A DNA stretch of 64,000 nt from RGIG3009 sp045648765 (lineage in GTDB: Bacteria > Bacillota > Clostridia > Oscillospirales > Acutalibacteraceae): the NCBI GenBank assembly GCA_045648765.1, contig JAZROQ010000003.1, forward strand, positions 8,475-72,474, in the 5' to 3' direction. The position numbers and the translations under genes are program-made. Under the pieces are notes generated by a model that worked only from the letters and a program-made list of their open reading frames with translations, had not been told where the DNA came from and searched no databases. This document shows, piece by piece, positions 34,901-43,087 of the stretch. Position 1 is the first letter of the stretch. Every line of letters starts with the position of its first letter.

Positions 34901-36150
34901 TTCACGGCGATAAATTTGACATTGGCGACGGCGAGTGGCATACGGTAAGCTATTCGTGGAGCGAAGGCGTTTTGGTAGCCTATGTTGACGGCGTACAATG
35001 TTTCAGTCAAACGTGGAGCCAAGACGGCAGCGAAACGTATCCGGCAACAACAGTCCGAACCGGCGAAGCTCGCGCAGATGCTCTTTCGCCGCTCGATAGT
35101 CAGCTTTCTCCGCTTATTCTTGCCGGTTCAAAAGGCTGGCCGCTCGAAATTGACTATATCCGCGTATGGCAAGCCGACGGACAAGCGGCAAGCGTAATTC
35201 CTCAGGCAGATGAAAACACGGTGGTTTCGTCTATGACATGGGCTCATAACGCTTCGCGTGTTCTTCCGATTGCCGACGAGGCATCTGTTATGTGGCATTC
35301 CGGTAATCCTTCGGTTGCTACCGTGGGGAACGGAAAAGTGACAGCTCATCACAGCGGTCAAGCGGTCATATCGGCGTATACGGAAGATGCCTTGCTGGCG
35401 CAGTACACGCTTACCGTGGATCGTTTTGGCGAAAGATTGCCCATTGGTGATTTTGAATCGTCGGATGATGCCAACGATAAAACGTGGTATCATGGCTCTG
35501 CCAACTATACCATTATCGGCGAAGGCAAAGGTTCGGTTGTTACCGAACCCGACGGTAACCGCGCTTTGGCCATGCCGGCAGGAGCGTTTGGTTATCTCTA
35601 TCAAGCCAATATCGAACCCGGCAAAACGTATCGTTTTTCGGGACGTGTCAAAGGCTCGGTCGGCGCAAACTTGGTACAGTTTTATACGCTGCCGTTGTAC
35701 GACGGAACAGCCGTGACAAAACAACCAACCGCGGGTCATGCTGAGGATGAATGGGTGGAATTCTCATACACCTTTACCACCTATAACGTGGTTAACGGAG
35801 CCTATTCATGCGAAAGAAATTATAGCATGATTTTACGTAACAGCGGTACAACGACTGCCTATTTCGACAACTTGTCGTTGGTAGAAACCGATGGATACGT
35901 TATCCAGGGTGTCGGCAAAAAACTGTCATCGAGCAGCAGCAATTTAGGGTTGCTCAACGGTTGTTTCCCAACGTTGGATAAAACGCAATATACCTTTACT
36001 TTGACAGCGGAAAACACCGCGGTGTTCGCGCAAACTTCCGCCTCGGTACTCACCGCTATCGCACCGGGTACCACCAACGTTACCGTGACGGCGACTCCTG
36101 TTGACGGCAGTGCGCCGCTGACGGCAACCGTCAAAGTGACAGTCGAATAA
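31915..36150 (+). CDS. Large secreted multidomain GH16 glycosidase
   Basis: This 1411-aa protein probably cleaves beta-glucans such as laminarin. A signal peptide covers residues 1-35 (MLACCLSIALLLSCCLSG, then LPVAAS). Domains in order: a pair of carbohydrate-binding-like jelly rolls (~45-335), a BIG2 domain (~342-413, WSSSDEAVATVDADGTVTGV), a second copy of the jelly-roll pair (~419-708), a CARDB-like domain (~710-806), the GH16 catalytic domain (~834-1085), a BIG2-like domain (~1100-1168), another binding module (~1172-1327) and a terminal BIG2-like domain. The GH16 active-site motif ExDxxE is E956-M-D958-W-M-E961. No LPXTG, SLH or membrane anchor is present at the C-terminus. AAAGGAG precedes the ATG. 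Confidence 0.9.
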   Translation: MRKTTRTPARMLACCLSIALLLSCCLSGLALPVAASPTEPEIPSVNLFPNGDLEGTPIGNGWTSSVSAINAAAGFGGGSAFEVYGKDGGSNYVQLRNITLPQPLKAGKTYVFRYKLYGGQGFFWWSDSSTLSADINCKQALTKNATEWTQVQVSFSPKADMSVINGLHVYNSNKTTDSVFYDDFEIVEYVPGMNFVTGSDGSVLPMSTNAAYARNIFYNYAANISLANDNGNDVWRFSGLTANYHSAHLHLDALKPPTVAGDEIAFSFRYKTAAGNATITSSDGSLTNVKTVNDPNNEGWKIFSAKATVTSFTWIYCLVFSGTTEVLIDDFYIGQTTAVDITDSAVKVAAKESVDLAYTVKPAINAVTWSSSDEAVATVDADGTVTGVVPGTATITATLPDGKTDTCEVTVTRPVVRNEFFPGGDMEGTPVGSGWETASSTVNATAGFGGGKAWELFGAVDAAKSVQLTNVTLTQPLKAGKTYLFRYKVYGGNGYMWWSDSTTLPASYNFYSAAAKPADEWVEAQLVFTPSADMSAIKGLYVYNTNKDGTSVYFDDFAIVEYRPGMNTIPGEDGSALPLTAASSVLSKFTVNLAQDGENTVWKFSGLDATDKYLLLGHIAPMVTAGDKLTVSFRYKGVDADATVSMTSGSLANAIISHNTSTVPDAEGYRTYSAVITMPSVNLNWSARLRFSGATEVYVDDFYVAESTGLEVSDLTVASGAAQVLTGAQVPVSVKVTNPRAEDIDQDVMVDVRISNGETDIKLATLTVQGGLQAGAQTVLSVPAPWTALEGEWVVSAHAYTLLAAEERNGTQTNLRVADALLDAPALAQASGYNKLIFSDDFATANVDTAYTGNYGYKWYLTDLTGVAGDASDYTLTDDGILLAADNMRYNWLLCTMDGRTAAGWRGFTHGYLEFRTRFNHNKDADAPAGVKGPAVWSFPPETISSAAGTLDRHIEMDWMEYWGDAYGDMYWTVTMHDQINPSGTQHINNGKSYGVHGDKFDIGDGEWHTVSYSWSEGVLVAYVDGVQCFSQTWSQDGSETYPATTVRTGEARADALSPLDSQLSPLILAGSKGWPLEIDYIRVWQADGQAASVIPQADENTVVSSMTWAHNASRVLPIADEASVMWHSGNPSVATVGNGKVTAHHSGQAVISAYTEDALLAQYTLTVDRFGERLPIGDFESSDDANDKTWYHGSANYTIIGEGKGSVVTEPDGNRALAMPAGAFGYLYQANIEPGKTYRFSGRVKGSVGANLVQFYTLPLYDGTAVTKQPTAGHAEDEWVEFSYTFTTYNVVNGAYSCERNYSMILRNSGTTTAYFDNLSLVETDGYVIQGVGKKLSSSSSNLGLLNGCFPTLDKTQYTFTLTAENTAVFAQTSASVLTAIAPGTTNVTVTATPVDGSAPLTATVKVTVE

Positions 36151-36168
36151 CCTTTTTGGCAAACACAC

Positions 36169-36195
36169 AAGAGCGTGGCGAACGCCACGCTCTTT
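36169..36195 (+). terminator. Terminator after the GH16 gene
   Basis: AAGAGCGTGGC-gaac-GCCACGCTCTT is followed by a short T run. Confidence 0.7.
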
Positions 36196-36213
36196 CCCTG
36201 TGACAAAAAACTC

Positions 36214-36242
36214 TTGCTTTTTTAAAATAAGTATGATATACT
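36214..36242 (+). promoter_or_regulatory. Promoter of the rimP-nusA-infB operon
   Basis: TTGCTT, a 17-nt spacer and TATACT are found about 73 nt before the rimP ATG. Confidence 0.78.
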
Positions 36243-36266
36243 GCATACAGTGATAACGATTTTAGT

Positions 36267-36292
36267 AAAGGAGTGGGGCAACCCGCTCCTTT
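36267..36292 (+). promoter_or_regulatory. rimP leader hairpin
   Basis: AAAGGAGTGGG-gcaa-CCCGCTCCTTT forms an 11-bp stem in the 5' leader of rimP. A similar GGAGTGGG hairpin before rimP (ylxS) is known in Firmicutes as a leader motif. It is followed by TTTGTGTTTGT, so it could act as an attenuator; the mechanism is not shown by the sequence. Confidence 0.6.
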
Positions 36293-36314
36293 GTGTTTGT
36301 GGTAAGGAGGGCGT

Positions 36315-36836
36315 ATGGCACAACCAAAAAAATCGGGCGGGAACATTGCGGCTGTTTGTCGCGAGTTGGCACAACCCGCCGCCGAACAACTGGGTCTTTT
36401 TTTGTGGGATGTTCGTTTTGTGAAAGAGGGGACCGATTGGTTTTTGCGCATTATCATTGATAAACCGAACGGCGTTACCATTAACGACTGTGTCGACATG
36501 ACACATTTGATGAACCCCATTTTGGACAAAGCTGATCCCATTTCGCAATCGTATTGCTTGGAGGTTATGTCCCCCGGCATCGAGCGGGAACTCACCCGCC
36601 CCGAACATTTTGCCGCATACGAGGGTGAACTTGTCAACGTTAAACTGATTCGCCCCGACGAAAACGGCGAACGCGAAATTGTCGGTGTGTTACTGGGTGA
36701 GGGCGACGGTGCCGTCACCTTGCAAACCGACGAAGAAACAACACGTACATTTTCTCACAAAGAGATTTCCGCGGTACACGTGGTAGATATGTGGGATGAA
36801 GAGTCAACAGACGAAGAAATCATAACGGAGGAATGA
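36315..36836 (+). CDS. rimP: Ribosome maturation factor RimP
   Basis: This 173-aa protein is needed for assembly of the 30S subunit. The two-domain pattern is visible: VCRELAQPAAEQLGLFLWDV and LRIIIDKPNGVTINDCVDMT in the first domain, LEVMSPGIERELTRPEHF at the junction, and a C-terminal Sm-like beta barrel. It is the first gene of the conserved transcription/translation operon, with AAGGAGGG before the ATG. Confidence 0.95.
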   Translation: MAQPKKSGGNIAAVCRELAQPAAEQLGLFLWDVRFVKEGTDWFLRIIIDKPNGVTINDCVDMTHLMNPILDKADPISQSYCLEVMSPGIERELTRPEHFAAYEGELVNVKLIRPDENGEREIVGVLLGEGDGAVTLQTDEETTRTFSHKEISAVHVVDMWDEESTDEEIITEE

Positions 36837-36842
36837 CACAAA

Positions 36843-37907
36843 ATGACTAACAATGCAGAATTTTTTGACGCCTTACGGTTGCTCGAAAAAGAAAAAGGAA
36901 TCAATGGCGAATACTTGCTCGAAAAGATTCGCGCTGCCATTATCTTGGCTGTAAAAAAAGATTACGGCGGAAAAGAAAACATCCGTGTTATCATGGATGC
37001 GCAAACCGGTGAATTTTCGGTAGCATTGCTCAAAACCGTGGTGGAAGAGCTCACCGACCCCGACGAAGAATTGTTGCCCGAACAAGCGGTAAAATACTCC
37101 AAAAAAGCCAAAGTCGGCGACGTGGTGGAAATTCCGCTGCAAACCAAACAGTTTGGTCGTATTGCGGCGCAAACCGCCAAACACGTGATCCGTCAAGGCA
37201 TCCGCGAAGCAGAACGCGGCCAAAAAATTGTGGAATTCCAACGTCATAACCAAGAATTGGTCACGGCATTGGTTTCCCGCGTGGATCCCAAAACGGGCGC
37301 TGCCACGGTGGAAATCGGCAAATCCGAAGCCGTGTTACCCAAAAACGAACAAGTCGGCGACGAAGTGCTGCGTGAAGGCATGCGTGTGAAAGTCTACGTG
37401 GTAGATGTTAAAGACACCGAAAAAGGTCCTCGCGCTCTCATTTCTCGCACACACCCCGGCTTGGTCAAACGCTTGTTTGAAATGCAAGTACCCGAAATTT
37501 TTGACGGTACGGTAGAAATTAAAGCCATCTCGCGTGAAGCGGGTTCCCGCACCAAACTGGCGGTTTTCGCCCACGACGAAAACGTGGATGCCGTCGGCGC
37601 TTGTATCGGTGCCAAAGGTGTTCGTGTGGCAGAAATTGTGGAAGAACTCTGCGGCGAAAAAATCGACATTGTCGAATACAGCGAAAACTCCGAAGAATTC
37701 ATTGCCGCTGCTCTGGCTCCCGCCAAAGTTGTCAGCGTGGAAGTCGATCCTGAAGGCGCCAAAGCCTGCCGCGCCACCGTGCCGGATGCGCAACTTTCTT
37801 TGGCCATCGGTAACAAAGGTCAAAATGCGCGCTTGGCGGCAAAACTGACCGGTTGGAAAATCGATATTCGCCCCGAAAGCGGTTTTTACGGCGAAGACGA
37901 GGAATAA
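36843..37907 (+). CDS. nusA: Transcription termination/antitermination protein NusA
   Basis: This 354-aa RNA polymerase-binding factor controls pausing and termination. The N-terminal domain (residues 1-130), an S1 domain (VTALVSRVDPKTGAATVEI), and two KH domains with VGACIGAKGVRVAEIVEEL and LAIGNKGQNARLAAKLTG are visible. It lacks the C-terminal acidic repeats of enteric NusA, as usual in Firmicutes. Confidence 0.96.
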   Translation: MTNNAEFFDALRLLEKEKGINGEYLLEKIRAAIILAVKKDYGGKENIRVIMDAQTGEFSVALLKTVVEELTDPDEELLPEQAVKYSKKAKVGDVVEIPLQTKQFGRIAAQTAKHVIRQGIREAERGQKIVEFQRHNQELVTALVSRVDPKTGAATVEIGKSEAVLPKNEQVGDEVLREGMRVKVYVVDVKDTEKGPRALISRTHPGLVKRLFEMQVPEIFDGTVEIKAISREAGSRTKLAVFAHDENVDAVGACIGAKGVRVAEIVEELCGEKIDIVEYSENSEEFIAAALAPAKVVSVEVDPEGAKACRATVPDAQLSLAIGNKGQNARLAAKLTGWKIDIRPESGFYGEDEE

Positions 37908-37936
37908 TGAAACGATAACGTTTAGGAGGAAGGGCT

Positions 37937-38215
37937 ATGCCGACAACCAAAAAAATACCGCTTCGCAAATGTACCGGCTGCGGTGAAATGAAACCCAAAC
38001 GCGAACTGATTCGTGTGGTAAAAGGTCCCGAAGGGGATATTTCACTGGATGTAACCGGTAAAAAAGCGGGTCGCGGCGCTTATGTTTGTCCGTGTTTAGA
38101 TTGCTTGGCAGATGCCCGCAAAGCCAAACGATTGGAAAAAGCGTTTTCTTGCCGTATTCCCGAAGCGGTGTACGTACAGCTTGAAGAGGAATTGAGAGCC
38201 TATGAACAAGCATAA
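37937..38215 (+). CDS. YlxR family protein (RnpM, RNase P modulator)
   Basis: This 92-aa DUF448 protein has the conserved start PLRKCTGCGEMKPKRELIRVV and the GRGAYVCPCLDC segment. In Bacillus the family member binds RNase P RNA and modulates its activity. The gene position between nusA and the L7Ae-like gene is conserved. AGGAGG precedes the ATG; the 3' end overlaps the next gene by 14 nt. Confidence 0.92.
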   Translation: MPTTKKIPLRKCTGCGEMKPKRELIRVVKGPEGDISLDVTGKKAGRGAYVCPCLDCLADARKAKRLEKAFSCRIPEAVYVQLEEELRAYEQA

Positions 38216-38513
38216 GCTTTTGGGGCTTTTGGGGCTGTGCCGTCGTGCCGGACGGTTGGTGACGGGTTTTGATGCCGCCATCGATTTGTGCAAAGAACCG
38301 TCGGTACTGCTTATGGTGGCACAAGATGCCTCGCCCCGCACGGTGAAGGAACTGCGTTTTCACGTAAAACAGCAACCGCTGTATACGGCGCCGCTTACCA
38401 AAGAAGAAATCAGTACCGCCCTCGGCTTGCAAAAAGCAGTGGCGGTAATGGCAACCGCCGACGAAGGCTTTGCCAAAGCGATGCGCCAATATCTTATAGA
38501 GGAGGAATCCTAA
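38202..38513 (+). CDS. YlxQ-type L7Ae family RNA-binding protein
   Basis: This 103-aa protein of the L7Ae/L30e/S12e fold binds kink-turn RNA. The pattern LLGLCRRAGRLVTGFDAAID and the later LMVAQDASPRTVKEL correspond to the K-turn binding loop and core strands. It overlaps the ylxR-type gene and precedes infB, as in most Firmicutes. Confidence 0.88.
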   Translation: MNKHKLLGLLGLCRRAGRLVTGFDAAIDLCKEPSVLLMVAQDASPRTVKELRFHVKQQPLYTAPLTKEEISTALGLQKAVAVMATADEGFAKAMRQYLIEEES

Positions 38514-38515
38514 TT

Positions 38516-40864
38516 ATGATGATTAAATACCGTGTCAGTGACGTCGCCAAAGATTTTGGTGTACCGGGCAAAGCGGTGATTGAACTTCTTGCCCGTTTTG
38601 ACGAAACACCCAAAAAGAGCGCCACTGCCTTGCAAGAAGAAGAATTGGACTTGGTGTTTGAATATTTCACCCAACAACACCAAATGGATAATTTAGAAAG
38701 CTATTTTGCCGAAGCGGAATCTCGTCGTACGGCAAAAACCGCTGCTGCCCCCAAAGCGGAAGAAGCGGCTCCCGTCGAGGAAGCAAAACCCGAAGCAGAA
38801 GCCCCCGCCAAAGAAGAAGGCGGCATTGTCATTCCGCAACAACAACCCAAAAAGAAAGAAAAACCCGCGCCCGTACCGCGCGCTCAAATCGAGCGTCGTA
38901 CCGTGGATACCCGCAGTGTGCAAACCAACGTGGGCGACAAATACGACGAAAAATTCGACGTAATGGCGCAAACCTCCAACCGTGTACGCGGTGATGGCGG
39001 CGGTATCAAAAAACAAAAAATCAACCAACGTTCGCAACAATACAAAAAACCGCAACGCCGCCGCGAAACCGAAGCGGAACGTTTGCAACGTATCGAAGCG
39101 GATCGTAAAAAGAAACAAATGACCATCACGGTGGGCGAAGTGATCACCGTGGCAGAATTGGCAGTGCGCCTCAAAGCCACGGTGGCGGAAGTTATCAAAA
39201 AACTGATGATGCTCGGTTCCATGGTCACCGCCAACGAAGAAATCGACTTCGATACCGCCTTCTTGGTGGCCGAAGAATTCCACGTCAAAGTGGAACGCGA
39301 AGTGGTTGTCACCATTGAAGAACAAATCATCGACGACAGCGAAGATACCGACGGCGACTTGCAACCCCGCGACCCGATCGTGGTGGTTATGGGCCACGTT
39401 GACCACGGTAAAACCTCGGTGCTCGATGCCATCCGCAAAACCAAAGTTACCGACGGCGAAGCAGGCGGTATTACACAACACATCGGCGCTTATCGCACCA
39501 AAATCCAAGGACAATCCATCACGTTTTTGGATACCCCCGGTCACGCGGCGTTCACTGCCATGCGTGCGCGCGGTGCCCAAGTAACCGATATTGCCATTTT
39601 GGTGGTAGCAGCCGATGACGGTATCATGCCGCAAACGATCGAAGCTATCAACCACGCCAAAGCGGCAGGTGTTTCGATTATTGTCGCGATTAACAAAATG
39701 GATAAACCCACCGCCAACCCCGACAAAGTCATGCAACAACTCACCGAATACGAATTGGTTCCCGAAGAATGGGGCGGTGACGTTATATGCGTGCCGGTAT
39801 CCGCGCTCACGGGTATGGGCATCGACAAATTGCTCGAATCGGTGTTGCTGGTAGCCGAAATCAAAGAACTCAAAGCCAACCCCGAACGTGCCGCCAAAGG
39901 CTCGGTTATCGAAGCGCGGTTGGATAAAGGCCGTGGCCCGATTGCCACGTTGTTGGTGCAAAACGGCACCTTGCACGCGGGCGATATTGTGGTGGCCGGT
40001 ACCGCTGTGGGTAGAGTGCGCGCCATGACCGACGATTGCGGCCGCAAAGTCAACAGCGCCGGACCTTCCGTTCCGGTCGAAATTATGGGTCTTGCCGAAG
40101 TGCCCACCGCGGGCGATACTTTCAATGCGGTATCCGACGAACGCTTGGCACGTGAATTGGTGGAACAACGTAAACAATCCGCCAAAGAAGAAGTGTTCAA
40201 ACAATATCAAAAAGTGACGTTGGATAACCTGTTTGACCAAATGCACGAAAACGACATGAAAGAGCTTAACATCATTGTCAAAGCCGATGTGCAAGGCTCG
40301 GTCGAAGCGTTGCGTCAATCGCTCGAAAAACTCAGCAACGAAGAAGTGCGCGTGCGCGTGATTCACGGTGCAGTGGGTGCCATCAGCGAAAGCGATATCA
40401 CCTTGGCACAAGCTTCCAAGGCAATTGTGGTTGGCTTTAACGTACGTCCCGACCCCATGGCGCAAATCACTGCCGAACAAATGGAAGTCGATATGCGCAT
40501 GTATCGCATCATTTACGACTGCTTAGACGAAATCGAAGCCGCCATGAAAGGCATGCTCGCACCCAAAACGCGCGAAGTGTTGCACGGTCGTGCCGAGGTA
40601 CGCCAAGTCTATCGCATCAGCGGTGTTGGCTTGGTTGCCGGTTGTTACGTGCTCGACGGCAAAGTCTACCGCAACGATTTGTTGCGCATTGTGCGTGACG
40701 GCATCATCATCGGCGACGATAAGATGATTTCGCTCAAACGCTTTAAAGACGACCAAAAAGAAGTGGCCCAAGGCTACGAATGTGGTATTGGTTTGGAAAA
40801 ATTCACCGACATTCAAGAAGGCGACATTTACGAAACCTATATCATTGAGGAATACAGAGATTAA
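38516..40864 (+). CDS. infB: Translation initiation factor IF-2
   Basis: This 782-aa GTPase brings fMet-tRNA to the 30S subunit. An N-terminal IF2 domain (YRVSDVAKDFGVPGKAVIELL) is followed by a low-complexity Ala/Glu/Lys/Pro linker (~60-130), a second IF2N domain, the G domain starting near residue 292 (G1 GHVDHGKT, G3 DTPGHAAF, G4 NKMD) and C-terminal beta-barrel domains. GGAGG lies about 10 nt before the ATG. A frame starting 228 nt upstream runs through the ylxQ-type gene and is rejected. Confidence 0.97.
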   Translation: MMIKYRVSDVAKDFGVPGKAVIELLARFDETPKKSATALQEEELDLVFEYFTQQHQMDNLESYFAEAESRRTAKTAAAPKAEEAAPVEEAKPEAEAPAKEEGGIVIPQQQPKKKEKPAPVPRAQIERRTVDTRSVQTNVGDKYDEKFDVMAQTSNRVRGDGGGIKKQKINQRSQQYKKPQRRRETEAERLQRIEADRKKKQMTITVGEVITVAELAVRLKATVAEVIKKLMMLGSMVTANEEIDFDTAFLVAEEFHVKVEREVVVTIEEQIIDDSEDTDGDLQPRDPIVVVMGHVDHGKTSVLDAIRKTKVTDGEAGGITQHIGAYRTKIQGQSITFLDTPGHAAFTAMRARGAQVTDIAILVVAADDGIMPQTIEAINHAKAAGVSIIVAINKMDKPTANPDKVMQQLTEYELVPEEWGGDVICVPVSALTGMGIDKLLESVLLVAEIKELKANPERAAKGSVIEARLDKGRGPIATLLVQNGTLHAGDIVVAGTAVGRVRAMTDDCGRKVNSAGPSVPVEIMGLAEVPTAGDTFNAVSDERLARELVEQRKQSAKEEVFKQYQKVTLDNLFDQMHENDMKELNIIVKADVQGSVEALRQSLEKLSNEEVRVRVIHGAVGAISESDITLAQASKAIVVGFNVRPDPMAQITAEQMEVDMRMYRIIYDCLDEIEAAMKGMLAPKTREVLHGRAEVRQVYRISGVGLVAGCYVLDGKVYRNDLLRIVRDGIIIGDDKMISLKRFKDDQKEVAQGYECGIGLEKFTDIQEGDIYETYIIEEYRD

Positions 40865-40876
40865 GGAGGGCTTAGT

Positions 40877-41230
40877 ATGTCCGGTTATCGAATGGACCGT
40901 ACCGGCGAAGATATCATGCGTGAACTGACCGCCATTTTGCGAACAGTTAAAGACCCGCGCGTGTCGGGGCTTATCAGCATTGTCCGCGCCGAAGTAACGC
41001 GTGATATGTCGTATGCAACGGTGTATATCAGTTCGATGGACGGTATCGAAGCGGCCAAAAACGCAGTGAAAGGTCTTACCTCTGCTGCGGGATATATGCG
41101 GCGTGAATTGGGTGCGGCGCTCAAACTACGTCATGTTCCGGAATTGCGCTTTGTCGCAGACGATTCCATTGCTTACAGTTCCAAAATTGCGCAAACCTTG
41201 CGCAATTTGCAAACGGAGGACGACCAATGA
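40877..41230 (+). CDS. rbfA: 30S ribosome-binding factor A
   Basis: This is a 117-aa KH-like protein for late maturation of 16S rRNA. It has the family pattern GEDIMRELTAILRTVKDPRVSGL and YATVYISSMDG, ending with HVPELRFVADDSIAYSSKI. AGGAGGG precedes the ATG, and its stop overlaps the nrnA start. Confidence 0.95.
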   Translation: MSGYRMDRTGEDIMRELTAILRTVKDPRVSGLISIVRAEVTRDMSYATVYISSMDGIEAAKNAVKGLTSAAGYMRRELGAALKLRHVPELRFVADDSIAYSSKIAQTLRNLQTEDDQ

Positions 41231-42195
41231 GTACGCCGATAACGGTGGAAAAAGCCGCCGCTATGCTCAAAAACGCCGATAACATCTTAATACTCACTCA
41301 CCATTTTCCCGATGGCGATACGCTCGGCAGTGCGTTTGCTTTGTGCCGCGCGTTGCAAACCATGGGCAAAAAGGCGCGCGTGATTTGCAACGATGCTATT
41401 CCCGAAAAATACGACTATATGACCACCGCCGTGCCGCAACCCGATTTTGAAGAATCGTTCGTGTGCGCGGTGGACGTGGCCGATAGCCAGTTGTTGGGGG
41501 CTTCCTTGCAACCGTATGTCGACAAAGTGGAACTTTGCATCGACCACCACGGTTCACATCGTCCGTTCGAAAAGCATTTGCTGCTCGATGCCACCATGGG
41601 CGCTACCGCCATGCTGATTTATCAAGTGATAACCGCCATGGGCGTTGCGGTGGATACGGTAATGGCCGATTGCCTGTATACCGGCATGGCTACCGACACG
41701 GGTTGTTTTAAATACAGCAACACCACACCGCTTACGCACCGCATGGCAGCCGAACTCATGGAAGCGGGCGCCAATGCCGAAACCATTAACCGCACCATGT
41801 TCGACATCAAATCCCGCGCACGCGTGCAACTCGAACAAGCGGCATTGCAATCCATTGCCTTTTACGACAAAGGCCGCACGGCGTTTATGCGCATCACCGA
41901 AGAAATGATCAAAGCCGCCGGCGCTAACGAAAACGATATGGAAGGCTTGTCACCGCTTCCCCGCCAAATCGAGGGCGTTTGGGTGGGCGTGATGATGCGC
42001 CAAAAAGCCGACGGCGATTACAAAATCAGTGTACGTACCGGCACACACGCCGACGCTTCTGCCATTTGCGGATTGCTCGGTGGCGGGGGACACCCGCGTG
42101 CCGCCGGTTGCACGTTGTCAGGAGAGGCGGAACAAGTTATCGAAACGGTGCGAAAAGCCATTCATAAAGCTGTTCCGTGCATTACAAAACGATGA
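41227..42195 (+). CDS. nrnA: DHH family oligoribonuclease / pAp phosphatase
   Basis: This 322-aa DHH/DHHA1 phosphoesterase degrades short RNA oligonucleotides and 3'-phosphoadenosine 5'-phosphate. Metal-binding motifs are HHFPDGDTLGSA, the DHH motif in LCIDHHGSHRPF, and ATDTGCFKYSNT. The DHHA1 glycine-rich motif GGGGHPRAAGC lies near the C-terminus. It overlaps rbfA and truB by 4 nt each, the usual order in this operon. Confidence 0.94.
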   Translation: MSTPITVEKAAAMLKNADNILILTHHFPDGDTLGSAFALCRALQTMGKKARVICNDAIPEKYDYMTTAVPQPDFEESFVCAVDVADSQLLGASLQPYVDKVELCIDHHGSHRPFEKHLLLDATMGATAMLIYQVITAMGVAVDTVMADCLYTGMATDTGCFKYSNTTPLTHRMAAELMEAGANAETINRTMFDIKSRARVQLEQAALQSIAFYDKGRTAFMRITEEMIKAAGANENDMEGLSPLPRQIEGVWVGVMMRQKADGDYKISVRTGTHADASAICGLLGGGGHPRAAGCTLSGEAEQVIETVRKAIHKAVPCITKR

Positions 42196-43082
42196 ACGGT
42201 ATTTTGTGTATCGACAAACCGCAACACATGACGTCGTTCGATTGTTGCGCGTTGTTGCGGCGCCTGACCGGCGAAAAAAAGGTTGGTCATGCGGGAACGC
42301 TCGACCCCATGGCAACAGGGGTACTGCCGCTGATGTTCGGCAAAGCCACCCGCGCTATTCCGCTTTTGCCCACACACCGCAAATGCTATCGCGCCGAGGT
42401 GCAATTCGGCCTTACCAGCGACACGCTCGACGTGTGGGGAACGGTTTCTCAAACGGGCAAACCTTATCCCACGTTGGCGGAAATCGAAGCCGTTGTCCCG
42501 CAGTTTACGGGCGATATTTTGCAAGTCCCGCCTATGATGTCGGCACTTAAAAAAGACGGTGTTCGGTTGTACGATTTGGCACGTCAAGGCATCGAAATCG
42601 AGCGTGAAGCGCGCCCGGTGACGATTTATGCGCTGACTATCGAAGCTTATGACCCACAAAAAGGGCTGCTTACTCTCACGTGTGATTGCTCGGCAGGCAC
42701 CTACATTCGCACCTTGTGCGACGACATGGGACAAGCTTTGGGATGCGGCGCAGTGCTCAGCAGTTTGCGGCGCACCGCGGCAGCGGGGTATGAACTTTCC
42801 GCTTGCCTTACCATTGAGCAATGCCGTGCTTTGGCAGAACAAGGTGCGCTTTTAGACCACGTGTTACCCACCGAAACCGCTTTCGAGGTATACAAAGCAC
42901 TCACCGTTACCAAGCCTCAGGCCACCCGCTTTCAAAACGGCGGGGAACTTGCCGCCGAACGGTTACCTATTACGCTAGCCGAAGGCGAAACGGTGCGTGT
43001 TAACGCGCCCGACGGTGAGTTTATCGGTTTGGGGCAACTTGAACAGCAAAGTTTACGTATCCTTCGTATATTCAAGGAGTGA
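42192..43082 (+). CDS. truB: tRNA pseudouridine-55 synthase
   Basis: This 296-aa enzyme makes pseudouridine 55 in the T-loop. The catalytic aspartate is in HAGTLDPMATG, preceded by the ICIDKP-type start GILCIDKPQHMTSFD. The C-terminal part holds SAGTYIRTLCDDMG and a PUA-like end. The ATG overlaps the nrnA stop (ATGA); 15 further in-frame bases upstream are unlikely to be used. Confidence 0.96.
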   Translation: MNGILCIDKPQHMTSFDCCALLRRLTGEKKVGHAGTLDPMATGVLPLMFGKATRAIPLLPTHRKCYRAEVQFGLTSDTLDVWGTVSQTGKPYPTLAEIEAVVPQFTGDILQVPPMMSALKKDGVRLYDLARQGIEIEREARPVTIYALTIEAYDPQKGLLTLTCDCSAGTYIRTLCDDMGQALGCGAVLSSLRRTAAAGYELSACLTIEQCRALAEQGALLDHVLPTETAFEVYKALTVTKPQATRFQNGGELAAERLPITLAEGETVRVNAPDGEFIGLGQLEQQSLRILRIFKE

Positions 43083-43087
43083 TTACC

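Noticed and set aside
38693..40480. 595-codon open frame on the minus strand
   Set aside because: Shadow of infB, rich in His and Phe because it is the complement of Lys/Glu-rich codons.
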